Shown here piece after piece: positions 1-7,378 of a DNA stretch of 64,000 bases. The notes under the pieces are model-generated. The model saw only the letters and a program-made list of their open reading frames with translations. It did no database searches and was not told the origin of the DNA. Every line of letters starts with the position of its first letter. The first letter of the stretch is position 1. The position numbers were made by a program, and so were the translations under genes. This DNA comes from JABDIY01 sp963751955 (GTDB lineage Bacteria > Actinomycetota > Acidimicrobiia > Acidimicrobiales > SZUA-35), in NCBI GenBank assembly GCA_963751955.1, contig CAVVWM010000016.1, forward strand, positions 62,001 to 126,000, read 5' to 3'.

Positions 1-392
1 TCGAGGAGTCCGAGGGGCCCAAGCTCGACGAAGCGTCATTGGTTGTTGCAGGCGGTCGTGGCTTGGGTCAGGCCGAGAGTTTCGAACTCGTCGACAGGCT
101 GGCTGCTTCTCTCAAAGGCGCTGCCGGGGCGACGAGAGCCATCGTCGATGCTGGATGGGTTCCCTACTCCTCCCAGGTGGGTCAGACAGGCAAGGTCGTG
201 AAACCATCGGTGTACATAGCCGCAGGTATTTCAGGAGCTACGCAACATCTGGTGGGGATGAAGGGGTCGAAGAACATCATTGCGATCAACAAGGATCCCG
301 AAGCTCCGATTTTCGGAGTGGCCGACCTCGGCATTGTTGGTGATGTTCACAAGGTGATCCCAAAGCTGCTCGAGGCACTCGAACAACGTTAG
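1..392 (+). CDS. etfA: Electron transfer flavoprotein alpha subunit, C-terminal part (5' truncated by window)
   Basis: Reading frame 3 is open from the first base of the window to the TAG at 390-392, so only the C-terminal ~130 residues are present. They form the FAD-binding domain of ETF-alpha: the glycine-rich GGRGLG near the left edge, then GWVPYSSQVGQTGKVVKPSVY and GISGATQHLVGMKGSKNIIA, which line the FAD pocket in this family, and the closing NKDPEAPIF segment. ETF-alpha pairs with ETF-beta (not visible, presumably upstream) to carry electrons from acyl-CoA and related dehydrogenases to the respiratory chain. The family match is unambiguous; the real start lies outside the window. The gene ends just before a hairpin terminator and converges on the lipoprotein gene downstream. 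Confidence 0.95.
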   Translation, partial: EESEGPKLDEASLVVAGGRGLGQAESFELVDRLAASLKGAAGATRAIVDAGWVPYSSQVGQTGKVVKPSVYIAAGISGATQHLVGMKGSKNIIAINKDPEAPIFGVADLGIVGDVHKVIPKLLEALEQR

Positions 393-402
393 AGCACGAA
401 CT

Positions 403-436
403 CGGGTCAGATCTCGCCATCGGCGGGTCTGACCCG
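403..436. terminator. Hairpin terminator between etfA and a convergent lipoprotein gene
   Basis: A perfect 9-bp inverted repeat (CGGGTCAGA at 403-411, TCTGACCCG at 428-436) with a 16-nt loop lies 10 nt past the etfA stop and is followed by a short T-rich run (442-449). It sits between two convergent genes and could stop transcription from both sides. Confidence 0.6.
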
Positions 437-454
437 TTGTGCGCCTTTTGTAGC

Positions 455-1540
455 TCAGTTCGGTAGACGTAACGATCCGCGTAGGCGGATTTCGACAATC
501 TCGACCGCGATCGGTTCGCCATCTTCGTTCACGCGTGTTTGGCTCGAGACCCCAACCGAATAGTCGAGCGAGTCAAGACCGTCGAACCTCAGCGGGCCGG
601 CGAGCGGCGGATCAACGCCTGGGTCTCCGTCGAAGCCAAAGCGGTCGGAGCTGTCAACCTTGGAAATAAGTCGATCGGCCTCCCGCTGTGGAGAACGACT
701 CACGACGAGCGCAGTCGATTCCACTGTCAGGTTCACCGTGCGAAGCCGGTCCGAGCCGCTGACGGACACAACGATCAGGGTTCGGATGTCACTGTCGGGA
801 AGAGGGAGTGGCCCGTCAGCCCAGTCGAGCAGAAGCTCCACTTCTTCAAGAGGTCGCATGGAGTTCGATGTCAGTCGCATCGTCGACCCCTCCCGGCGAG
901 GAGCGGTGGTCACCACAAACTCTTCAACAAAGTCGACCGACGGCAGGCGGAATGATCCCGACCGGACATCGCCGTCGGTCGAGTCGACCGCAATCATTCC
1001 GACCGCCTGAAGTGAAGCGGCCATCTGGTTGAACGCTGTGGTGCTGGGGAGTGTCGTGGTGAGCGACACGGCTACCTGTGTGACCGCCGTACCTTCCTCG
1101 GTTGGGGGTCCGGTCCCGATGCTCACTTCGACGATTTCGGCATCATCGGGAGTGGCCACGCCCGCCGGAATCGAATTGATCGACCTGATTGTGCGTCCCA
1201 GATCATCGGTGGGACCAAGAAGCGACTGCAGACGTTCACCTGTGATGCGCAGGTTCGACATCGGTAGTTCTTGGGTCGTCGTCGGTGTATCTAGGCGTTC
1301 CTCATCTGAACCGGCAGGAGATGTCGATTGCGGGACTCCGGAGGTGGTCGGGGGTCGCGGTGCAGTTGTCACCGGCGCAAGAGTGCGGTCCGGTGCAGCG
1401 CTCACTTGGGTCAGCTCGGCGGAACCTTGTTCACCTCGGGGCAGTGTGTCCGGGCTCGTGGACAAGCTGCAGCCCATGAGAACCAAGGAGGCCACTGCAG
1501 CCAGGAGAGCGAAGCTGCTGCGGGGAACGGGCTTCATCAC
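455..1540 (-). CDS. Putative lipoprotein of unknown function
   Basis: A 361-residue protein with a signal peptide ending in a lipobox (LMGC, Cys24), followed by a Ser/Thr/Pro-rich stretch to about residue 95 that should tether the folded part outside the membrane. The remaining ~265 residues contain alternating beta-strand-like segments (for example VTQVAVSLTTTLPSTTAF and RTLIVVSVSGSDRLRTVNL) and no motif I recognise. It could be an envelope-associated beta-rich domain; I cannot assign a family. The GTG at 1540 is chosen because TAAAGT ends exactly 6 nt upstream of it, the leaderless pattern seen repeatedly in this window, and because it gives a complete signal peptide. It converges on etfA. 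Confidence 0.7.
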   Translation of the reverse strand: MMKPVPRSSFALLAAVASLVLMGCSLSTSPDTLPRGEQGSAELTQVSAAPDRTLAPVTTAPRPPTTSGVPQSTSPAGSDEERLDTPTTTQELPMSNLRITGERLQSLLGPTDDLGRTIRSINSIPAGVATPDDAEIVEVSIGTGPPTEEGTAVTQVAVSLTTTLPSTTAFNQMAASLQAVGMIAVDSTDGDVRSGSFRLPSVDFVEEFVVTTAPRREGSTMRLTSNSMRPLEEVELLLDWADGPLPLPDSDIRTLIVVSVSGSDRLRTVNLTVESTALVVSRSPQREADRLISKVDSSDRFGFDGDPGVDPPLAGPLRFDGLDSLDYSVGVSSQTRVNEDGEPIAVEIVEIRLRGSLRLPN

Positions 1541-1546
1541 GGCCCG

Positions 1547-1552
1547 ACTTTA
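1547..1552 (-). promoter_or_regulatory. -10-like element, leaderless start of lipoprotein gene
   Basis: On the minus strand TAAAGT ends 6 nt before the GTG at 1540, with no Shine-Dalgarno between. This places the expected transcription start at the start codon itself. Confidence 0.5.
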
Positions 1553-1659
1553 CTGTGAAGCACGTTGGGTCAATGGGACTGCCCGGGCGGGATCCGAACC
1601 GCCATAGGAATAGAACTATCGAAGAGCTCCAGTGCGGCGGACATGTTGAGCTTTTGGGT

Positions 1660-2817
1660 CTAGCGCGGTGATGCCTCGACGGTCGCGTGGACCCTTTCGC
1701 CAACCAAAGGTTCGATCAACTCCACTCCCGACTCGGAGGCGGATCGGATCCCGACGTAGTTGCGGCCACTCCCCGGTATTGGCCACGAGAGCTTCATCGC
1801 AAGCGGCCGGGACGGTGGTGGGCCCACCATCAACAGCTGACCGTCATCGATCAGCCGAAGGCGAGGTGCTGCTCCCAACCCTTCAGGAATCACACAACCG
1901 GGGGCGAGAAGCGATCCGGCTCTTACGGCCACGGGCCGCCCGCCATCGTCGGAAAACCGGATGTGAGCGCCGGATCGAAGCCGCACCACATGTTCTTCGA
2001 CATCAGCCCGAATTGGACCCGGCTGGCGGGTCCATCCCAATCCAAGATGCACCCGTGTCGTGGGCCAACAAGCCGACCAATCACACAGAGTCTCGAGCCG
2101 CGTGAGGCCGTCCAATACTCCATCGGAACTGTGATGCACGGTGAGAGATCCGAACAGGGCATCGAACTCAGCGCGGCGGGCACGCGTGAGTCCGTGGGTT
2201 GTGACCGAACCGACTCTGCTGAGAGTCGAAGACCATCGCGAAGGTACTTCGATGCTGAGGGGCAACTGAGAGAAACGAGCAGCCTTGTGGGTCCATCGCT
2301 CGATGTCATCAGGTCCATCGACCAATCCAATCGCAACAAGTCGCCGCTCACCGGCATGTCCGACGACCATGCTGCAACCGTCTGAATGACCAATCGACAC
2401 GACCCGGAGCGGTCGGTCCGAGTCGTAGTTGGGGTTCAGGTGAAGGCTGTTCGCGAAGGCGGCCACCGGCGCGTCGATCCCAGCCACGTGGCCATGCCCG
2501 TCAATGGATCTGAATAGTGCCGAAAGTGCCCTGCGACCCCTGCGGGGCGGGGAATCCAGGGGTACAGCAAAGTGAATTTCGGTTGAAGCCGAACCCGCGA
2601 GTTCGCGCAGATCCCCAACACGCACTGCTTCATGAAGGATCACGATGGCCGAAAGATCAGAGTGGGGATCCTCGGCATTCCAGACCGCTGCCTTGACGAC
2701 GCTGTTTTCGGTGAGCTCCTGATCGACTCCAGCAGCGCTGTGGGTGTGTTGGGGAACCACTGCTATCGGCATGCCTGGAAGCCTCGCCGGAGTCGACCGT
2801 GGCTCGCAACCGCTCAT
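1660..2817 (-). CDS. Hypothetical protein, unrecognised
   Basis: A long reading frame of up to 385 residues, with coding-like composition throughout, lies divergent from the CapA-like gene. No signal peptide, membrane segment or catalytic motif is apparent. Features that can be seen are an acidic/His region around PNYDSDRPLRVVSIGHSDG, a WSACWPTTRVHLGLGW segment, and a C-terminal beta-rich part with GPPPSRPLAMKLSWPIPGSG. The start is uncertain: ATG at 2817 is the longest option, ATG at 2772 (protein starting MPIAVVPQ) is the next, and neither has a clear Shine-Dalgarno. I do not recognise the family. Its size and frame integrity argue for a real gene. Confidence 0.55.
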   Translation of the reverse strand: MSGCEPRSTPARLPGMPIAVVPQHTHSAAGVDQELTENSVVKAAVWNAEDPHSDLSAIVILHEAVRVGDLRELAGSASTEIHFAVPLDSPPRRGRRALSALFRSIDGHGHVAGIDAPVAAFANSLHLNPNYDSDRPLRVVSIGHSDGCSMVVGHAGERRLVAIGLVDGPDDIERWTHKAARFSQLPLSIEVPSRWSSTLSRVGSVTTHGLTRARRAEFDALFGSLTVHHSSDGVLDGLTRLETLCDWSACWPTTRVHLGLGWTRQPGPIRADVEEHVVRLRSGAHIRFSDDGGRPVAVRAGSLLAPGCVIPEGLGAAPRLRLIDDGQLLMVGPPPSRPLAMKLSWPIPGSGRNYVGIRSASESGVELIEPLVGERVHATVEASPR

Positions 2818-2862
2818 TGTGGTGGTGGGAACGACAACTCAGCGAACCTGCGGGACCTTAGG

Positions 2863-2868
2863 TAGCGT
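2863..2868 (+). promoter_or_regulatory. -10-like element, leaderless start of capA-like gene
   Basis: TAGCGT ends 6 nt upstream of the GTG start at 2875 and no Shine-Dalgarno intervenes. Confidence 0.5.
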
Positions 2869-2874
2869 TGCCTC

Positions 2875-4047
2875 GTGTTTCGCCGTCATCCCGTGGGACT
2901 GTGCAGCCTGGTAGCTGCGATGGTGTCGGTCGCCGGTTGTTCTGCGCTTCCGCCGCCCATAGATGTGGCAGAGGCCGCTGCGCCTGAGATCGAACGTCCA
3001 CCCACAACGGCGAGTCCCTACAGCATCCCTGAGACTGGATCACACAACAGGAGCGGGTTCGCTGATTCGGTTGTTGGAGAACGGGATCGGCGCGCTCCGG
3101 TTTCGCTCGGGTTTGCCGGTGACACGTCGTTCCACAACAACCTCCACCTCCAGGATCCGCTGTCTGAGGCCACTGGCGTACTCTCTCTCCCAGATTGGAT
3201 GATGGTGAATCTGGAGACCGCAGTGGCTCCCGCAGACGTGGGCTTGCCCTTCGTCGAGAAAGAGTACTTGTTCCGGTCTGACCCGATCATGGTCGAACAA
3301 ATGGCACGAGCCGGGATCGATGCGGTCTCGCTGGCCAACAATCATGCGCTCGATTTCGGTTCGGATGCCCTTTCGAATGGTCTGGGGCTGCTGGAAGCCT
3401 CGGGTATTGCCGCCGTAGGTGGAGGGGTCGATGCCGAAGCCGCGTACAAGCCGCTGATCCAGACCGTGGGCGAGTGGACCGTGGGTATCGCCGCCTTTTC
3501 TCGCGTTCCCTGTGACTGGGCGTCGAGTGGCAAGAATGTTCGTCCCGGGGTTGCGTGGGCCTGTCCGGCGTTCATGGCCGATGCCGACGGAGTTGTGAAC
3601 GCACTCGTGGATGACGTTGATCTAGCGGTCGTTATGGTGCACGGCGGCACTGAGGGCCAACTGTGTCCCGACCAAACCATGCGCAACCTCAATCAGCACT
3701 GGGCCAACATCGGCGTTGGCCTGGTTGTCAACAGCCATCCCCACGTGGTGCAGGGTGTCAGTTCGATCGGCGAGACCATGATTATCAACTCGCTCGGCAA
3801 CTTCGCCTTCCCACCATCGTTCGGACTCACTGCCAATTCGGCGGTATTCCTGGCCACACTTACCGAACAGGGTCTGTTGTTGTCGGTCGAACCGTTCGTA
3901 AGTGAGGGTGGTGTTCCTCGCGCTGGCACACCGCTTCGACGACGGTCGATCCTCAACCAAATCGACACCTATTCTGAGGGTTGGCGAGTCCTGTCCGACG
4001 GCCGCCTGATCCAGGACAGCAGCTGGTCCGGGGCCTGTATCCCCTGA
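2875..4047 (+). CDS. CapA-family metallophosphatase-fold lipoprotein
   Basis: A 390-residue secreted lipoprotein (lipobox SVAGC, Cys22) followed by a PGA_cap / CapA domain from about residue 75 onward. Diagnostic segments are GFAGDTSFHN (first metal-binding Asp), WMMVNLETAV, SLANNHALDFG (the NNH motif), VVMVHGGTEGQL and VNSHPHVVQG, then NSLGNFAF. These are the conserved metal and active-site blocks of the family named after the poly-gamma-glutamate capsule protein CapA. In actinobacteria such proteins often occur without capBC, as here, so a capsule role is not implied; an extracellular hydrolase or envelope enzyme is as likely. The GTG start gives the complete signal peptide and fits the upstream TAGCGT element. 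Confidence 0.85.
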   Translation: MFRRHPVGLCSLVAAMVSVAGCSALPPPIDVAEAAAPEIERPPTTASPYSIPETGSHNRSGFADSVVGERDRRAPVSLGFAGDTSFHNNLHLQDPLSEATGVLSLPDWMMVNLETAVAPADVGLPFVEKEYLFRSDPIMVEQMARAGIDAVSLANNHALDFGSDALSNGLGLLEASGIAAVGGGVDAEAAYKPLIQTVGEWTVGIAAFSRVPCDWASSGKNVRPGVAWACPAFMADADGVVNALVDDVDLAVVMVHGGTEGQLCPDQTMRNLNQHWANIGVGLVVNSHPHVVQGVSSIGETMIINSLGNFAFPPSFGLTANSAVFLATLTEQGLLLSVEPFVSEGGVPRAGTPLRRRSILNQIDTYSEGWRVLSDGRLIQDSSWSGACIP

Positions 4048-4288
4048 CGCCCACGAGAATCTGTAGTACAAGGCCGCTACGTCAGCGAGCACAACCGGTG
4101 CAGGGCACCGGACCGAAGTGGGTGACATGTCTGGTCCATCCCGTTCCGTTGTGAAAGCGCTGGTTGTGAAGCTTCTGTGGGTCGGCGTACCAGCCGGCCG
4201 TCTTTTTCACAGTAGCCGTCGCCTGCGGGGGCTCATCGAGGGTGGTCATGGGGATGGAATCGGCGTAGATGTGACCGTCCTTGAGGGC

Positions 4289-5122
4289 TCAGGCCACCAG
4301 ACTCCTGGCCGGTGCGTGCGCTGGCAGTTTGCCCGCTGCTTCGCGTCGAGTGAGCTCGGCTCGACCTTCTGGGCACTGCTCGGCGAAGGGGCACCATCCG
4401 CACAATACGCCGGGCTTGGCCTCGAACTCGTCGGCCGAACATGCCGACGCCAGGTTGGCCCATGTGGCGGAAAGCTGACCGATCGCTTCATCAATCTTGA
4501 CCTGGGTGACGGGAATGTCCACGATCGACTGCTTCAGGTAGATCAGACGTGCTGACCGCGGCATCTCACCTGTCTCTGCGTGGAGGGCCGCCGCGTAGAG
4601 CATTACTTGTTGGATCTTGTCTTCGCGCCAGCGAATGCCCGGCAAGGTACCTGACTTGTAGTCGGTTACCACGAGTTCATCGTTGACCTGGTCGACCCGA
4701 TCGATGATCCCTACGAAGGGCACCTCTCCTAGGGTGGTGCGGACCTTTTCTTCTGTGGAAACAACATCGACGTTGGCGGGATCTTCGAGTTCCCACAAGC
4801 CAGCGACGCACTGCCAGGCGTTCCAGCGGAACGCACGAGCATCATCGGGGCTCAGCTCCAGCGAGATGTAGTCGTCCTCGGCTTCGAAATCCTCCCACAG
4901 CGCTCGGGCCAGTGCCTTGGCTCCATCGAGGGTGCGCTCCGGGGCCTGAAGTTGGCACAGATGTTCGAGAACCAAATGAGCGAAGGACCCCACCAGAGCC
5001 GCTTGGCCGGAGGGCTCTGGCAATCGGTCTACGTACTTGAACTTCCAGCGCCGGGGGCAACCGTCGAACGACGACGCCGACGACGGCGAAAGGTAGTCGG
5101 GTAACTCAGCCACGTTGACCAT
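4289..5122 (-). CDS. RecB/Cas4-type PD-(D/E)XK nuclease with Fe-S cysteines
   Basis: A 277-residue protein of the PDDEXK_1 (RecB-like) family. The N-terminus has LSPSSASSFDGCPRRWKFKY, the typical opening with the first cluster cysteine (Cys22). The nuclease core follows: GSFAHLVLEHL (helix with the active-site His), GIIDRVDQV (Asp) and VVTDYKSG (the D-x-K pair). The C-terminus has GVLCGWCPFAEQC, three more cysteines spaced C-x2-C-x5-C, so four cysteines are available for a [4Fe-4S] cluster as in AddB and Cas4. No helicase domain is fused and no cas genes are nearby, so it is probably a housekeeping repair nuclease; actinobacteria commonly carry this stand-alone form. Start ATG at 5122. Confidence 0.88.
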   Translation of the reverse strand: MVNVAELPDYLSPSSASSFDGCPRRWKFKYVDRLPEPSGQAALVGSFAHLVLEHLCQLQAPERTLDGAKALARALWEDFEAEDDYISLELSPDDARAFRWNAWQCVAGLWELEDPANVDVVSTEEKVRTTLGEVPFVGIIDRVDQVNDELVVTDYKSGTLPGIRWREDKIQQVMLYAAALHAETGEMPRSARLIYLKQSIVDIPVTQVKIDEAIGQLSATWANLASACSADEFEAKPGVLCGWCPFAEQCPEGRAELTRREAAGKLPAHAPARSLVA

Positions 5123-5171
5123 TATTGATCACCCCTGTGACAGAGAGCGGGAGCCTGGCAATCAAACCGTC

Positions 5172-6326
5172 TCAGAACGGCATGTCGATGCCGCCGTAGC
5201 CACCGCCGCGACGACGACTTGACCGGCGAGACTGTCGCGGCTGACCAAGGCGGCCGCCCATCAACATGCTGACGATAACGCTCATCGCCATCTTGCCCAG
5301 AGTGCCTCCCATCGTGCTCCGCCGTTGTTGAGGTTCATATCTCCGACGGGGATTGCGCTGGGGAAGCGGCCGGGGCGGTTGCCCTCGACGGCGGAGCTGG
5401 GCGTCACGTTCAGCTGGGCTGGCTGAGGGCGGGGGAGGAGCAGGAGCCGGCGGCTGAGTCGACGATTCGGACCCGTCGTCGGTGAAGGTCGGCGGCGTGC
5501 GGCCGGTGAGCTTGGCTTCGATCACTTCGAACTGCCATTCAGCCTTGTCAATCTGATCATCGAGCACATCCACCTCGGCTGGCGTGGTGGCGCTACGTAT
5601 CTCGTTGGACACGTTCTGGTAGGCCGCTGAGGCCTCCTCGTATATTGAGATCAGTTCTGGGTCTTTGACTTGAATGACTTCATCACCGAGATCGATCACC
5701 CGGTCGGCGTTCGCCTTTAGTTGCTCGATGATTTCCTGCCGATCCGCTTCGAGGTTCTTCGACTCGACGGCTTTTGTCTTCCGGCGGCCCCGCAGCATGT
5801 TGATCAAGAAGAACCCTGCTATCACGAGCAGTATCGGGACGATCCAGGGGAACCCACCCCCTGACTCTGGAGTGTCGAGCCCTCCGGCAGCGTCGTTACC
5901 CAGATTGGCGAGGTACTGATCGATTCCGCCCGCGATGTCACCGCCCCCGATTGTCTGGGTGATGTCGTCGGTCAATGACTCAGCCGAGCTGTTGACCCCT
6001 CGCGCGAACACGCTGGCGTTGGTCAGGACGATGACAGCTCCATAGCTGCTGCCCCGACTCCTCAGTTCGGCGAAGATCTCCTCTGCTGTCGCTGAAGACT
6101 GGCTGAGGTTGTCGAGCCGCACGAACGCGACGCCCTGCCCGTTGGCTCGGTCGATAGCGGCGTCGGCCTCGGCAGTGACGCTTCGTTCGAGAACGCGACC
6201 CTCCTGTTCGATTTGGTCGACCACAGCTTCGATGTCCACCGATTGGGCCATCGCGGCGCCTCCGACCGTGAACGTGGCAAGGAGCACAGCGGCCGAAATC
6301 AGAATCGCCCAAGAAGTTCTTCGCAT
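5172..6326 (-). CDS. TPM-domain-like secreted/membrane protein
   Basis: A 384-residue protein with an N-terminal signal peptide (through about residue 28, AMAQS), an extracytoplasmic domain (about 30-130) containing GQGVAFVRLDNL and SYGAVIVLTNASVFARG that resembles TPM-type domains, one membrane helix (PWIVPILLVIAGFFLINML, about 158-180), a cytoplasmic helical region (about 185-275), a Pro-rich linker, and an Arg/Gly-rich tail. TPM domains occur in photosystem II repair and in bacterial membrane proteins of unclear function. The Arg-rich, Gln-rich tail is low complexity and may bind nucleic acid or acidic partners. The assignment is by general architecture and is moderate. The ATG at 6326 follows a TAGACT element at 6-nt spacing. 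Confidence 0.65.
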   Translation of the reverse strand: MRRTSWAILISAAVLLATFTVGGAAMAQSVDIEAVVDQIEQEGRVLERSVTAEADAAIDRANGQGVAFVRLDNLSQSSATAEEIFAELRSRGSSYGAVIVLTNASVFARGVNSSAESLTDDITQTIGGGDIAGGIDQYLANLGNDAAGGLDTPESGGGFPWIVPILLVIAGFFLINMLRGRRKTKAVESKNLEADRQEIIEQLKANADRVIDLGDEVIQVKDPELISIYEEASAAYQNVSNEIRSATTPAEVDVLDDQIDKAEWQFEVIEAKLTGRTPPTFTDDGSESSTQPPAPAPPPPSASPAERDAQLRRRGQPPRPLPQRNPRRRYEPQQRRSTMGGTLGKMAMSVIVSMLMGGRLGQPRQSRRSSRRRGGGYGGIDMPF

Positions 6327-6332
6327 TTCGGC

Positions 6333-6338
6333 AGTCTA
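6333..6338 (-). promoter_or_regulatory. -10-like element, leaderless start of TPM-like gene
   Basis: TAGACT on the minus strand ends 6 nt before the ATG at 6326, with no Shine-Dalgarno. Confidence 0.5.
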
Positions 6339-6422
6339 TGGCGGGCGACCTCCACGATGCCCAGCCAAAAACCCGGACCGGGGAGCCCACCTCACGATCC
6401 GCCGACGGGTGCACCTCGTTGT

Positions 6423-6791
6423 TCAGGCCCGTCGACGAAGGACCCAACCGTGGGTCGACCTGCGGGCTTGTTCCTCGGCGGTCACTTGTCGGTATGCCTT
6501 CATCCAGTTTCGCTCCTTCAGCAGACCGCTGCTGAAGTCAGACAGGTACCATCGCAGAAAGCCGAGCCAGCCACGGTCGTTGAACTGTTCTACGTGTACG
6601 AGTTCATGGGCGATGAGCGAGGAGGTCCCATCCGCCGGTTCATCGTGGGTGAGGAAGATGTTTCGGCCCAGCGTGAGACCCTTGAAGGTGCCGGGAAGCC
6701 AGAAGAGGGAACGGATTCGCGCCCGATCGATCGTGTCCGGGCGCACGTGGTCGTAGGCAACTTGCTCGCTGGGGGTGAGTCGTCGGCTCAT
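6423..6791 (-). CDS. Small HExxH protein (DUF4157-like)
   Basis: A 122-residue protein translated from an ATG at 6791 that overlaps the TGA of the upstream acetyltransferase gene (ATGA, 4-nt overlap), so translation is likely coupled. It contains LIAHELVHVEQF (His62, Glu63, His66), a zinc-peptidase-like HExxH followed by Gln, similar to DUF4157-type domains, then a Trp-rich helical segment (RGWLGFLRWYLSDF). No signal peptide is visible. Whether it is a protease is not known from sequence; DUF4157 domains are often inactive accessory modules. Confidence 0.7.
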   Translation of the reverse strand: MSRRLTPSEQVAYDHVRPDTIDRARIRSLFWLPGTFKGLTLGRNIFLTHDEPADGTSSLIAHELVHVEQFNDRGWLGFLRWYLSDFSSGLLKERNWMKAYRQVTAEEQARRSTHGWVLRRRA

Positions 6792-7354
6792 CTTGTGGCC
6801 CATTCCTGAGCCGACAGTTCGTACACGTCGGCCCATCGGCCGCACCGCGGAATCACCGTGCGATAACTGGCGACCATTCCCAGCCTCGTAGCCAGCGCCG
6901 CCGACCTGTGGTTTGCGGGTTGAATGCAGGCGACGACCCGGTCCAGTAAATCGGCGTCGAAGGCCCAGGAGAGGACGGCGGTTGCGGCTTCGGTTGCAAA
7001 TCCCCGGCCCCAATAGTCCGGAATTAGTCGCCAACCGATCTCGTGAACGGGGAGGAGCTCAGGCAGAAACGAGGGCGGGGCGAACCCGACCATTCCGATG
7101 ACAACACCAGGCTCGTCCAAGTGTTCACAGGCCAGGATTCCGGGTCCTTGGCTCTTGTCCACAGCGTGAGCCAACCGTTGGTTGATGTCGGCTGCGCCGA
7201 GCGGGCGGCCGTCATCGATATGGGCGAGAACTGCCGAATTGGTGAGGAGTTCGCGCCAGACTTCCAGATCATCGTGGGTCCAGGGTCGTAGCACCATCCG
7301 TTGTGTGACGATAGACCGCACAAGGCCGCACCGTACCGTTAGCCCAGCCTGCAT
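6788..7354 (-). CDS. GNAT-family N-acetyltransferase
   Basis: A 188-residue GNAT protein related to the RimJ/RimL type. It shows RMVLRPWTHDDLEVW (first strand and helix), EIGWRLIPDYWGRGFATEAA (the acetyl-CoA binding A motif, with the G-x-G-x-A pyrophosphate loop) and ANHRSAALATRLGM (B motif). The substrate cannot be told. The ATG at 7354 has a good Shine-Dalgarno (AGGAG) just upstream. It is translationally coupled to the downstream HExxH gene through an ATGA overlap and diverges from the ABC1 kinase gene. Confidence 0.88.
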   Translation of the reverse strand: MQAGLTVRCGLVRSIVTQRMVLRPWTHDDLEVWRELLTNSAVLAHIDDGRPLGAADINQRLAHAVDKSQGPGILACEHLDEPGVVIGMVGFAPPSFLPELLPVHEIGWRLIPDYWGRGFATEAATAVLSWAFDADLLDRVVACIQPANHRSAALATRLGMVASYRTVIPRCGRWADVYELSAQEWATR

Positions 7355-7364
7355 GCGCCTCTCC

Positions 7365-7370
7365 TAGGCT
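7365..7370 (+). promoter_or_regulatory. -10-like element, leaderless start of ABC1 kinase gene
   Basis: TAGGCT ends 8 nt before the ATG at 7379. The intervening GAGAGAAT is not well placed as a Shine-Dalgarno. Confidence 0.4.
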
Positions 7371-7378
7371 GAGAGAAT

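Noticed and set aside
1575..1645. tRNA-like T-arm (GGTTCGGATCC on the minus strand) in the gap between the lipoprotein and the unknown gene
   Set aside because: The stem has mismatches, and no matching acceptor 5' strand, D-arm or anticodon arm could be found. A 24-codon minus-strand frame over the same bases lacks a Shine-Dalgarno and is too short to support.
4048..4288. Plus-strand frame starting near 4118 after the CapA-like gene
   Set aside because: It runs antisense through the RecB-type nuclease gene, which is well supported, and its translation resembles no protein.
4289..5122. Cas4 of a CRISPR system
   Set aside because: The nuclease and four cysteines fit Cas4, but no repeats or other cas genes are present, and stand-alone RecB-type nucleases are common in actinobacteria.
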